DNA from: Ailanthus altissimus
Lineage: Eukaryota > Streptophyta > Magnoliopsida > Sapindales > Simaroubaceae
Length of the DNA: 64,000 bases
Direction of reading: 5' to 3'
Assembly (NCBI GenBank): GCA_946807835.1
Contig: OX327710.1
Span: 18,650,501 to 18,714,500, forward strand
This document shows positions 38,468-50,149 of this stretch, one piece after another; position 1 is the stretch's first letter; each line of letters begins with the position of its first letter. The translations under genes and the position numbers were made by a program. The notes beneath the pieces were generated by a model. That model did no database searches. It was not told the DNA's origin and was given only the letters and a program-made list of their open reading frames with translations.

Positions 38468-41024
38468 ATGGCAAACACCAGCTCGAGCACAGGAATCCAT
38501 GGTGATTCATCAACTAATAGTGCACAAAACTTTGTTCCAAATCAAACCACCTATAATCTCACATTTGTAATGCCTATTAAACTTGACAGAAGTAATTACA
38601 TCATTTGGAAGACACAAGTTCTACCTTTCATTAGAGGAAATGAACTTGATGACTATATAGATGTAACTAAACATACACCAAGTCGTTTCATCACAACAAG
38701 GGATGAAAACCAGGTTGAAAAAGCCATCTTCAATCCCTTGTATGCACTTTGAAGGAACTAATACCAACGGTTACTTAGCTGGTTGTTGTTCTCATTAAGT
38801 GAAAATATACCCAGCTCAGTCACTGACTGCAGCACTTCTCTTGATTTGTGTCTTGCCCTAGAAAAGATTTACTGCTCACAATCCATGGCACATATGATTG
38901 AGGTGAAAAGAAAATTTAATGTCACAAGGAAATGCTCAATAAGCATGAGTGACTACTACACAAAGATGAAGAAACTTGCTGGAATACTAGTAACATCTGA
39001 AAAATTGATATCAGATGTTGAGCTAATTTAGTTCATTTTTAGTGGCCTCGGTTTAGAATATCACCTAGTTGTAGTCATAATATCCTCCAACCTGAGTAAC
39101 ATCACTTTTGAAGATGCTTATGCATTATTATTGAACTTTGAGGGAAGGTTAGAAAGAAATGCTATTGAAAACTCAAATTTGAAAGTAAACATTACTTACA
39201 GTAGAAGAGGCCATAGAAGAAATCACTTTGGAAGATGTGCTGGTGGTAGAAGAACACCAACTCATGGCAGAGGATATGGTAGAGACACAAACACCACCAA
39301 CAAACCAAATTACAATAACAGCAAGGGAAACAAAGGAAAGATGAGCACCATGAGGAAAAGACAAACCAAAAGTAACCTGTTAAATTTGTTGAAAAGCTGG
39401 ACATGAAGCAATAGACTGCTGGCATAGGTATAAACAAGATTTTACCTCAAGAGCAACCTATCAACAAAACTCTGCATTTGTTGCTGCACAAGAAGATGAA
39501 AAAGATAAAAGCTGGTACATTGACAGTGGAGCAACCAATCACATTACCAACAACCTCAACAATCTGACTACAAGGACTGAGTACAAAGGTAAGCAGACCT
39601 TAGTTATAGGTAATGGAATAGGTAATGGAGACAAGCTGTACATCTCTCATATTGGAACCCACAAACTGCACTTGCCACACACAAATGATTCATTAATACT
39701 TAAGCATGTTCTTTTTATCCTAAAAATGACTAAAAACCTAATAAGCATATCTAAGTTAATGCAAGACAGTGATGTCACAATACAATTTCACCATCACTTG
39801 TGCGTTATGAAGGACAAGATGTAGATGGTGCTCCTTCAAAGAATGGCTAAGGGTGGTCTATATCAGTTGGATGTGGTTAGCACTCACAAGATCTTAACAG
39901 ATGACATTAGCCATAAACCTGCAGTCTCTTTATTTGCTTCATTTACATAAAAAGAGTCCTTAGATAGCTTAGCTTTTCCCACTAGTAATGGAGAAAATGT
40001 TTCAGACCTATCAAGTAAACTTGTTACTATTTATAGACAGTTTGGGCATCTTGGTGATCAAATTATAAAAAAAGTCATTGAGTCTTATAACAAGTCATCT
40101 ATCTTGAATAAAGTTCAGAAATTTCCCTTCTGTAATGCTTGTGAAATGGGAAAACACCATAAACTCATTTTCAAAAACTCTGAAAACAATACCAAAAAAT
40201 CACTTGAAATTGTGTATGTAGACTTATGGGGTCCTACATCCTTCACCTCTGGAAATGGTTTCAGATACTACCTTGGCATTGTGGATGATTATTGAAGGTA
40301 CATCTGGACCTTTCCATTGCAAAACAAATCACAAACCACTGTCACAATGCTGTCATTTAAAAAATTCATAGAAAAATAACTTGAGACTCATATTAAAATC
40401 ATTCAAACAGATATGAACAGTAAGTTTAAGCCATTAGAACTACACATGAAAAAACATGGTATACATTTGAAGCACACCTGTTTATATACATTAGAATAAA
40501 ATGGAAAAATTGAAAGAAAACACGGGCAGATCACAGAAGTGGGACTAACACTCTTATCCCAAGCCAAGATGCCATTTACATTCTGGTGGCATGCCTTTGA
40601 GACAGCCACTTATCTGATCAACAGGATGCCCACACAAGTTCTAAATTACACCATACCATATGAGAGACTCCTAGGGAAAACACTAGATTACAACATCCTT
40701 AGAACCTTTGGTTGTGCATGCTTTTCACACTTAAGACCTCTTAACAGACATAAATTAGATTTTCATACCAAGAAATGTGACTTCCTAGGTTACAGCTCAA
40801 AGCATAAAGCGTACAAGTATTTGCTTCCTATTGGCAAAATCTTTATTTCTAGGTATGTGACATTCAATGAGAATGAGTTTCCCTTTGAATGTGATGCATC
40901 ATTTATAAGTAAGCAAACACAGTCATTAGAACACAGTGCACATAAACAGTTCATGTATCTACCCCTTAAGCAAACAAATCTTGATGCCACAACAACTAAT
41001 ATAGAACAACCAAGTGCAGACTAA
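38468..41024 (+). pseudogene. Copia gag-protease-integrase, broken frames
   Basis: Open pieces at 38456-38752, 38783-39031, 39131-39406, 40104-40295 and 40539-41024 are one polyprotein split by stops and small shifts. It holds the gag entry MPIKLDRSNYIIWKTQVLPF, UBN2-type gag, a protease DSGAT motif, an integrase zinc region and core, and a TFGCACFSHLRP tail. It encodes no complete protein now. Confidence 0.85.
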
Positions 41025-41846
41025 GAAAGAACATCTTACAATCATGTCAGTGATCAAACACAGTTTTCATCAAATACAGAAACCTCCTTCCTAGGGTTAA
41101 AAGTGAAAAGGAATGGTTAAGATGTACATTTAAGTCAAAATAAGTACATCTTAGACATTTTAAAGAAAATAGGAATGTCGAAATGTAAGCTATACAACAC
41201 ACCAATGAGCACAGACACAAAATTCTCAAAAGAAATGGGAAAAAACTTTGAAGACAACACACTATATAGAAGTACCATATGGGCCTTGCAGTATGTAACC
41301 TTAACCAGGCCAAAAATAGTATATAGTGTTAATAAACTAAGTCAATTTCTTCAAAGACCAAAAATGAAACACTGGATAGGCTGCAAAAGAGTCCTAAGGT
41401 ACCTGTAAGGGAGTTCAGATCATGGTCTACTCTTCACTAGAAATGAAAAGCTTGAACTAGAAGGCTACATAGATGCTAACTGAGGAAATGACTTGGATGA
41501 CAAGAAATGGATAAGAGGGTACAATATATTCTTCAGTGGCAACCTTGTGTCATGGAGCTCAAGAAAATAAAAGATAGTAGCCAAATCAAGCACCGAATCA
41601 GAGTATAGATCATTAGCACAAACATGAGTTGAATTAGCATGGTTGAAGTCTCTGCTAAATGAATCACATGTCAAGCTCACAGCCAAACCAATTATGTAGT
41701 GTGACAATCAAGGGGCAGCAGCCTTAACCTACAATCCAATCTATCATGCAAGAATTAAACACATAGAAATTGATGTGCATTACATCAGAGATTAAACGAA
41801 CAATAATGAGCTGAAAATCAGATACATTCCTTTTAGAGACAAGGTT

Positions 41847-44593
41847 TGTCACGCCCCAGACCCAAAATATCCGACACACGACATCACTTACATTCATTCA
41901 CTGCATGTGCACTCATAAATAATATTACACAAAATTTTCAACTTTCATTTCAATTTCTTTCAGAATTATAGCAATTGAATTATGACTGGGACAATTATTA
42001 AACCGGAGATACGCAGAGTTTTCTCAGAGATTAACACTCTACTACGTCACCAGTAGCAACTTTGTTACCGGGAGCCCAGAATATATCCATTGCAAATTCT
42101 TACTTAAAATCATCCAATAACCACACTTTATAAAACTTAAACCAAATCCAATCCACACACAATGAAATAATACATAAGTATTTATTCAATAGGGACAAAC
42201 CAAATATCCTATCCCACGTGTCCCCAAATGAAACACACAACAACCTAGCAACTTAGGGAACCCAAGGAACAGTAGAAGCCTTGCCAAATCCGCTAAGCAC
42301 ACATGTACCTTATTTACCTGAAATCACCATAAACTATAATGAGTATAAAACTCAGTAAGCATACTAATTTTTCATATATCAAATACAAATACATATATGT
42401 ACACAATGCATATGTATGATATGCTGTGATCAATCAAAATCATAATCTTATCAAATCACATATCATGTAAGCGCTTACACATTCTTTCAAAACACATAAT
42501 AGGAATACCATCACTCAACTACTACTTAGTAGGACTTACATATCACATATCACATAATGAGCCAAATGTCATTCGTAGGTGACATACCGTATGAGAGGAA
42601 TAGTACAAGTGAGGTCTTGAATAACACATATATAATGCTCATGCCCGAAGGTAAAAGCCAAACCCTCACCCTGATCATCGGTGAGTCCTCTCACATGCAC
42701 CAATACGCCACCACACGAATGTGATAACTCACTCTTCCTTTAGGTACCAATAGGATCCTCCCTACATACGGAACACATAACATATACCTATCCCGAAGGA
42801 AAGGCCACACATAAAGGCTCCACAAATCACATAAGATGCCTACTAAGTCAACAGTGAGTTCAAGCATCCTCAAAACACAAAATCTTTCTCATGGACATAT
42901 TGCACTTCAAAGCTTTCTTTGTCAAACACATTTCATTTTGAAAGCTCGCTTTCAAAAACACATGTATGTCCATGTTCAATGTCAATGCTCACATTCATAA
43001 ACATATGTATTTCACATTTCATATCAAATACACTTTGGCATAACATAAACATATTTTTAAGCACATTTACAAAATCATACATAGACAATTACTATGCTTA
43101 TAGTGATTTCAGTAAAAGTCTAGTATACTTACCTCTTAACACTTTCAGCTACAAGGCTTAAATCTCCTTAACCTATCAATGGAGATTAATCCTTTCATAA
43201 GCCTCACAATTCACACAAAATACTTTAAATAGCTTATAAAATTATACACAATGCATTTATCACATCAAATTGGTCTAAATATTTGGTTTCTCAAAACCTG
43301 TCATTCTGACCACTTACACTTAACAAAAATTTCTAATACATCAAATGATATCCAATTACTCCGAAATCAGAATATATCATTCTTGACTCATATATATTTC
43401 TTATATATGAATATTATATCAAAATTCCTACACAATCCATTCCATACACACCATCGAATCCAAACTACAAACCTGACAGGATCAAGATACTTACTGAACA
43501 GTATTCAATCTCCCAATTTTATAAAATCATATACTAACTCAAAAATTATAAAACTACCACATAATTACTCTTGACACATATCTCAGTCCATGATAAATAT
43601 TTGGCTTCCAAATAACTGCCAAAAGTATTTTAAAACTATTTTATTTCATAACTTTAAAAATCTGTTAATCAAATACTACAATGAGCTGATACACTTTAGA
43701 AATTCATAATACTTCAACCACATTGATCCAAATTCTCAATTCCGAGTATATCATATTAGACATATAAAATTATCATATTCCATAAATTCGTAATTTTTAA
43801 AGATCATTCAGCAGGTCAAAAATTATTTTCCACTGTATCATACTGTTTACACAGGAAATTTCCAGAATTCCAGGGTCATTTTGGTAAATTCACTACAAAT
43901 TCAATTTCCGAGATTTTCAGTCGATTCAAAGTCTCAGATGATCCTAAACATGTCTAATTTCATATACTCAAAATTCAAAACCAGAATCGAATCACAACAA
44001 TTTATAAAATTTCTAGATCAAGAGGTTATCCAGCAGAAATTCCATAATTCATCATGATTTATCAAACTATCTTATAGATCATCATCAATTCTTATATGAT
44101 CTTACGAAATACACAACAAATCCTCAATTATACATATTTTCAGAAATCAAAACTTAAAGGAATTAACTTAATTAATACCAATAAATTGAGAAATACGTAT
44201 AATATACCTCTTGAAATTCAAATTTCCAATTTCTTCTTCTTTTTCTTCTTCTTCTCCTCTTTCTCTCTCCTCTATTTCTCTCTTCTCTCTCTTAAAATGG
44301 GTAGCTCGACCTAAAAATGGTAAATTAGGGTTTAAAAGTGTATTTTTATACTAAGAGGCTAATTTTTGGTATTTACGAATTTACCCCCCAAACTTTCAAA
44401 GTATAACAATTTGGTCCCTAAAATAAATCTAAAGTCATACAAATAAACCCAATACTAATCGTATATCCTTAACCTATAAAAATATTACTAATAACAATAT
44501 ATAATTCAAGTATCACTAATATACAAATAAAATACGTATATTTATACATATATAAATACTTATTCTTACCAGTCGTGGATACTGGTTACTACA
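41847..44593 (-). mobile_element. Long solo LTR (2747 bp), Ty3-type, inside the copia element
   Basis: On the plus strand it starts TGTCACGCCCCAG and ends GGTTACTACA; read on the minus strand this is TGTAGTAACC to GGGGCGTGACA, i.e. TG...CA ends. It interrupts the copia RNase H between RDK/V and VDIITKP. The flanks AGGTT (41842-41846) and AAGTT (44594-44598) form a 5-bp target duplication with one mismatch. A purine-rich run with GAGAGAGAAG (minus strand, 44229-44303) resembles a leader. There is no internal retroviral-type coding region. Part of the same family recurs in plus orientation at about 55797-56218. The long LTR and GGGGCGTGACA end suggest a Tekay/Del-like Ty3 lineage, which is inference. 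ORFs in it are not genes. Confidence 0.85.
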
Positions 44594-44755
44594 AAGTTGT
44601 AGACATTATAACAAAACCTCTAACTACAGAGAGATTCAACTATCTAAAAAACAAGCTCAAGGTAATATCAGAACCTTGAGTTTGAGATGGGGAGTTAATT
44701 ATGTAGAAATGTTTTGTATCAAGTTTATAGAGGGAAAACAAATGGTGATCAAGTT

Positions 44756-45090
44756 TGTAAAGGCTGTGCTGGCAAGTGGTAAAAGGCATTACAGTAAAAG
44801 ACAAATTAAGTGTGGCTTTTAGCAGCTGTCATATGAGCACAACAAAGGAACCAATCATATACCAACAAGTTTTGGGACACCTGGACCACTCATTTAACAA
44901 TCAGAGAATCAAGCATTGCTAATGAAAATTCCTTGTACCAGCAATGATTATCTCTTACAATTTACTAAATTCTGTTACTCCATTGTATATAAAGCAAGTA
45001 TTGTATTACATTTGATAAGGAAGCAATAATACAACAGACTACAGAGCATTTCAGGAAACAAAGCTCTGTGTTATCTCTTATATTCTAACT
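44756..45090 (+). repeat. 3' LTR of the Ty1/copia element
   Basis: Pair of 38105-38439. It starts TGTAAAGGCTGTGC and ends TATTCTAACT, against TATTCTGACA in the 5' copy. A purine-rich GATGGGGAG lies about 70 bp upstream (near 44684), so the true LTR start could be nearer that tract, e.g. the TGTAGAAATG at 44702. Confidence 0.85.
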
Positions 45091-46035
45091 AGGGAATCCT
45101 TTTTCTCCATACCTTTTCTTTATTTTCTGCAGAAGATTTATCTGCTCTTGTAAGGAAAGCTGAAGAGGATGGGTTGATTCATGGTATTCGGTGCGGTAGA
45201 GGTAGTCCATATATTACAAATCTTTTCTATGCAGATAATAGTTTCTTTTTCCAATAGGATTGTAAAGCTGAATGTGAGCGTCTCAAGGAGGTTTTGTTTT
45301 GTTTATTTACAAGCCAGACTCGGGGCAGTTAATCAACTTTGATAAGTCGCCAGTATTGTTTAGAAAGTGTTGATTCAGAGGCAGTAAGTGAGCAGTCTAG
45401 CATCCTTGGAGTTCAGAAGATAGATACTCATGGTCAGTATCTACGGCTTCCAAGTTTTTTGGGGCATGATTGTTGAAAGAATTGGTCATGTGGTTTTAGT
45501 AGGTTATTGTTTTGTCCTATCTTTAGGCTTTTTATTAAGTTTTCTTTTTCTATTGCAGAACATGGTCTAGCTTTTAGGAGTTTATGTATTTTTAGTTGTT
45601 TTTAGTCGTTGTACGTGTATCCTTTAATGCTTATTTTGGACTAAGTTTATAGCTTTTTATCCGGTCGATAGAAAGTGGTTTTGGTATGTAGTGTAGTGCC
45701 TAACTTCATGCTTTTATCCGTTCGAGCTTTTGCCTATATAAAGGCTAGTTGATTAATGAAGTAGTACTGCGGAAAATTAGTTTTCCTTCTTTCCTTGTTT
45801 TGTTTTCTTTTTTGTCTCTTCCAAAAGTTTTTTCTATCTTTAACAGTGACAAGAAAGCAATCAGTTTTCGTGGTTATAAAAAAGAAGGTTTGGAAGAAAC
45901 TGCAAAGGTGGAAGGGGCGTTTGTTTTCTAAAGCTGAGCGTAAAGTTTTCTGGTTTGTTTTTTGCGGTTATTAAAGAGAAGGTTTGGAAGAAACTGCAAG
46001 AGTGGAAGGGTTTTTGTCTTCTAAAGCTGGAGTAT
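45091..46035 (+). mobile_element. L1-type LINE, 3' part
   Basis: It resumes in the LINE reverse transcriptase with GNPFSPYLFFIFAEDLSALV, then IHGIRCGRGSPYITNLFYADN, where the catalytic YADD motif is now YADN. The C-terminal region WKKLQRWKGRLFSKA occurs twice in a row (about 45885-45945 and 45975-46035), a local duplication. It continues the LINE interrupted at 38104; about 20 codons between the two parts are missing. Confidence 0.8.
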
Positions 46036-46594
46036 AATCTTACTGAAGGCTGAAGGCAGTGATTTAAGCCATTCCTATACCAAGATCGCAGTTTAACTTT
46101 CTCAAAATTGTCATTTCTACAGTTTCCTCCTACCATTTCACAATTTTCTGGCTAGAAATTAGTATCAGAAAATAACTTTGCTAATTGCTGATCGTTGAAT
46201 CAATGTACAAGCAAGAGAAATTTGTCAAGTACCAACACATTATTAGAGTCATTCATCAAATTACATTCCACGAGAAAAAAGTACGTCCATAGTGCATAAT
46301 TTGGCAACAAAAATCGAACTAATCATTTACAGGAAAATTTCAAGTATTTTTGTTTTGACAAGTAGTCAAGTGTAATATAGAACCACATATCAGTATTTGA
46401 AATATGAAAAACTGGGGTTCTTCATAGAAACTAAAGTTAAAAAGCTTTCCCGTTCAAATACATCCATCAAAATCATACAACTATGCAGTAACGTAAAAGG
46501 AGAAGGATTGGGGTTTAAATTACTAAAAAAGTAGTAAAGAGGATCTGAAACATGATCCTGTATTACACAAGAAAATTTGAAGAACATAGACTTT
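46036..46594. other. Spacer and probable SEC13 3' UTR
   Basis: No open frame of note. The part next to 46595 is probably the SEC13 3' UTR; the left part may be the LINE tail. Confidence 0.4.
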
Positions 46595-47500
46595 CTATGG
46601 CTCAACTGCTGTCACCCGTTGCCACTCTCCATCTACTGCTTCTTCCCACAGTGTTACATTGTTGTTTCCATCAGCTACAGCCAATATGTTTCCGGTCATT
46701 GACCAATTGACTCTCCAAACAGGGGCCTTGAAGTCATGTAACATTTTACCTTCCCACTGATCTCCTTCCCTGGCCACAGTCCAGATAATAACTTTCCCAT
46801 CTTGTGATGCACTTGCAATAGTAGATTTCGGAAGCCCCAAGTTGGGTGCCCAAGCAACGTCTCTAACCCAATCATTATGCATTTGAAGAGCTGGAAAGCA
46901 GTCCATCTTCCAAATTCCATTGTACAGCTTCCACACCTTCACAGTATTATCACAACCACCTGAGCAAAGCTTCTGAACTGGGTCAAGCAAGCCAGAACCC
47001 ACAAGTGCACCCGGCGCTGTAGATGGGGCCCATGAAACTGAAGTCACACCAACCGGGTGAGCTTGGTCAATCCTTGACGTATCCCAGCCACCATCAGCTC
47101 TTGCAGTAAAAACTGATATGTTCCCATCAGACGAACCACAGGCCAAACAAAGTCCAAGTTCATGAGGCGCCCAAGCAATTGAGTTGACTGACGATTTGTG
47201 GTCCTCAAAAACATGATCTCTAATCCACTCGTTATTGTTACCCTCCTTCCATATTATGACAGTCCCATCAAAAGAACATGATGCGAGTATAGACCCAAAT
47301 TTTGGGTGAGCCCAAGCAACCTCCCAAACAGAACCTTTATGACCAATAAGCTGCGCTAGATGCTGAGAGGTGTTATTGCCCACACCTATGATCTTAATTG
47401 TGTGGTCTGATGATGCAGTGGCGAGACGCTTACCATAATAATCCATCGCCACGTCATGGACTGTGTCCTCATGACCAGATTCAAACTTTAGAGGCGGCAT
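46595..47500 (-). CDS. SEC13: SEC13 homologue, WD40 protein of COPII and nuclear pore
   Basis: Beta-propeller protein that pairs with SEC31 in the outer COPII coat and also sits in the Y-complex of the nuclear pore. A single uninterrupted frame gives 301 residues, the family's normal length. It starts MPPLKFESGHEDTVHDVAMD, followed by six WD-type repeats (HDVAMDYYGKRLATASSDHT; WEVAWAHPKFGSILASCSFD to VIIWKEG; SSVNSIAWAPHELGLCLACG; PVGVTSVSWAPSTAP to VKVWKL; DWVRDVAWAPNLGLPKSTI to VIIWTV; APVWRVNWSMTGNILAVADG to VTLWEE). A 5' UTR intron is likely, since CACAAG|GTATGG lies near 48293-48304 and CDS exon 1 has an acceptor just before the ATG. Coding introns are absent in Arabidopsis SEC13 too, as I recall. 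It looks intact. A fold-back element lies shortly upstream. Confidence 0.96.
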   Translation of the reverse strand: MPPLKFESGHEDTVHDVAMDYYGKRLATASSDHTIKIIGVGNNTSQHLAQLIGHKGSVWEVAWAHPKFGSILASCSFDGTVIIWKEGNNNEWIRDHVFEDHKSSVNSIAWAPHELGLCLACGSSDGNISVFTARADGGWDTSRIDQAHPVGVTSVSWAPSTAPGALVGSGLLDPVQKLCSGGCDNTVKVWKLYNGIWKMDCFPALQMHNDWVRDVAWAPNLGLPKSTIASASQDGKVIIWTVAREGDQWEGKMLHDFKAPVWRVNWSMTGNILAVADGNNNVTLWEEAVDGEWQRVTAVEP

Positions 47501-48530
47501 TTTATCTACCGCTTATACTATAATTTGACAGTGTAAAAAAATCTTGTTCCTTCTAAGGGTTAACTCCTACAGAAAAGCACAAATCCCCCAAAATCAGAAC
47601 ACAGGAAACTGACTTTATCCTTCTCCTTCTTCACAAACCCTCTATCAGACTGATTTAAAAATGCTAGACAGTTAAAGCATGAGCAAAAGGTACCCCCCAA
47701 ATAATACATATAGTTAAAATTTTAAGAAATTACATGCACTTAAAATTCTAAGAAATTACATGTACTTAAAATTCTAACAATGTCACTTTGTTTCTCCGTC
47801 TTCCTCTAAAAGCTTCTGTTTTGTTTAGTTGCCAAGAAAATGCAATGATATTGTTAGATCTGTTTTACAGATATAACGCAGAAAGCAAGAGGGAAAAAAA
47901 ATTCATTTTTCACACTTTCAAACAAAAATTTGTTTTAGCTCTTTTTGTTTCCATTACGTTTTCTGGGCAACCAAAAAGAGCAGGAAACAAATATTACATT
48001 GAATTCAGAAAAAGAAAAGGAAAAAAGCGATCAAATCACATATTATATAAAAACAAAAACAAACCCTTATTCTAATTTCACATTCAATCAACCAAGGAGA
48101 AATGAAAATCAATCAAGCCAAATAAATCGATTTGCGAATAAATCTGAGTACCCAATAGCATCCTGACACGTAGGCACGTAAATTATACAAAATAATTGAA
48201 AAAAATCAATCAAGCATATCAAATTAAACTATGAAAACCCTAAAATAAAAAAAAATCAAATTTTTATGAATACATTGAAATAAAAAACCATACCTTGTGA
48301 GGGTGAAGATCCAAAGGGGCGAAACGACACCGTTCGCTATCTCCGATGAGGTCTCGACTCTGAGTTTGCGAGCTGATAAGTGACAAGGTTAAGGAAAAAG
48401 AAGACTTCTTTGGGTGGGGGAAAAGTTTGTTAATCCAAGTCTGGGTAAAAATGGGAAACAACTTATAATTACAATGGGCCTTCATTTGAGGTTTTGAACA
48501 CTGGACCAGCTCAATAGATCATGCAAGTTT
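47501..48530. other. SEC13 5' UTR intron, leader exon and promoter
   Basis: 47510-48293 is read as a 5' UTR intron (minus strand), and about 48294-48480 as leader exon and core promoter. The frames at 47788-48166 on the other strand show no family resemblance. The fold-back element starts at 48531. Confidence 0.5.
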
Positions 48531-49325
48531 GGAAAATTTTCAAAAATAATTTTATAATTTTACAAATATTCTTTATTAATTATATTTTAATTACTTATTC
48601 TTTTATTAATCAAATAAATTATAAATAAACATATTTATGTATAATATATTGTTAAAAAAAACATATAAACATTAAATTTAACAAATTCAAACTTTCTCTT
48701 CATTTAATAATGTTTCTTTTTCAAAATTTATAATTATTTAAATTTAACAAATTCAAACTTAATTGAGCCAATCCATTTTCAAGAACACAATTTAATATTT
48801 AAAATTTAAATAATTATAAATTTTGAAAAAGAAACATTATTAAATGAAGAGAAATAAAGTTACGAGGAAGAAAATTGAAAATTAGAATAAGTTGCATTGC
48901 AGGTAATTGTTACGAGTCTAATTGTTGGTCATCTCAATCAACAATCTCGATTTCGAGATTGTTGATTGAGATGACCAACAATCGTGGACGGTGGACCTAC
49001 AATAATTGCTCAATATGCAACTCGCTCTAACTTTTAGTTTTCTTTCTTGTCATTTTATGTCTCTTCTATTCAACGTCATTTCTCTTTCAAAATTTATTAT
49101 TATTCAAATTTTGAATATTAAAATATATTTTTTTGGAGATGGATTAATTTAAATAAAATTTGAATTTGTTAAATTTAATGTTTATATATATTTTTTACAT
49201 TATATTATGCATACAAAGGTAAATATATCTATTTATAGTTTATTTGATTAATAAAAAATAGACAATTAAAAGGTAGTTAATAAAAAATATTTGTAAAATT
49301 ACAAAGTTACTTTTGAAAACTTTCC
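48531..49325. mobile_element. 795-bp fold-back (MITE-like, possibly Mutator-type) element
   Basis: The two halves are inverted copies over nearly their whole length. The outer ends are GGAAAATTTTCAAAAATAA and, reversed, GGAAAGTTTTCAAAAGTAA, and similarity continues inward through ATTTTACAAATATT, AATCAAATAAA and AAATTTAATGTTTATA. The centre is a perfect palindrome with 30-bp arms (48921-48950, 48953-48982). The flanks TGCAAGTTT (48522-48530) and TACAAATTT (49326-49334) could be a 9-bp target duplication with two mismatches, as in Mutator-like elements. It has no coding capacity. It lies just upstream of the SEC13 leader. Confidence 0.8.
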
Positions 49326-50007
49326 TACAAATTTCGCAAATTAGTTTCTCCATTATTTTTTTTCTTTTCGAAAAGTTTTCTTTTTTTTTTTTCTCTTAAA
49401 AATTGATTTAAATAAATAAATATTGTAATATTTTCCAAATTATGTCGTTTTTTTATTCAAAATTTTTTTAGCTGCTTCGTTTATACTTCATTTTAAAGGT
49501 GTAATTGACAACTAAATCTTACAAATCTGCCAAGATTAATATATTTTTTCTAGTGGTCGAGGAGAAAATTTTAATTATCATGATTTAAAATTTTCAGATT
49601 AAAAACAGATCTATACCCTCAATAATTAACGGAGACACCTAAATTGTATAATCCCAAGAATTGAATACCTTGTTCTAATTTCTTATTTTCTTAAAGGAAG
49701 CAAGTATAAAAAAAAAAATTTAAATAAGAAACTAAACTGAAGAATTAAAAATTTGTGACCGACTAAAATTGAAATTATACACAGAAGCAACAGTATATCG
49801 AGCCAAATTTTTTTGCTAGCCAAATATACGACTATAAATAAAAAGAATGTTTTATTGTGTTGCTGTACTATTAAGACAGAACATTTTGCGCCTAAATCTT
49901 TAGAAGCAAGCAGGTCTCCGAAAATTCCCAGTTCAGGAAATTCAGTCCATCCTTTGAAACAAGAGGTTTGTAGATTTACTAAATTATATCTTCTTCCCAC
50001 AATGATA

Positions 50008-50149
50008 AGATCATATTCAATCACTACTGGATGAATAATGCTCACAATTTCAGATACATCTTTTACAATTTGCTTCATATATCATATTCAATTATCATTG
50101 AATGAATAATCCTTACAGTTTCATATACATCTTTTACAAGTTGCTTCAT
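50008..50149. repeat. 71-bp imperfect tandem duplication in the CHX remnant
   Basis: Units 50008-50078 and 50079-50149 share TCATATTCAA, TGAATAAT, ATACATCTTTTACAA and TTGCTTCAT. A length of 71 is not a multiple of three, so it breaks the frame. Confidence 0.85.

Larger units (their letters stand above)
38105..45090 (+). mobile_element. Ty1/copia retrotransposon, degenerate, inserted in the LINE and itself interrupted
   Basis: LTRs at 38105-38439 and 44756-45090. The internal part, with many stops and shifts, holds gag (38468-39400), a degenerate CCHC knuckle (KAGHEAIDCW, near 39390-39420), the protease DSGATNH (39521-39541), GAG-pre-integrase and integrase (FGHLGDQI; CNACEMGKHHK at about 40133; VDLWGPT), and the region after integrase (NRMPTQVL; FGCACFSHLRP). 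The reverse transcriptase core, with the YVDD region, is missing: after about 41030 the sequence resumes at the C-terminal RT words FLGLKVKRNG and NKYILDILKKIGM. RNase H follows (SKSSTESEYRSLA), and its end, ITKPLTTERFNYLKNKL (44600-44660), lies beyond the solo LTR at 41847-44593. No clear target duplication flanks the element. It is not autonomous. Confidence 0.88.

Noticed and set aside
42919..43574. Plus-strand frames of 80 and 107 codons
   Set aside because: Both lie inside the 2.75-kb solo LTR and show no conserved domain.
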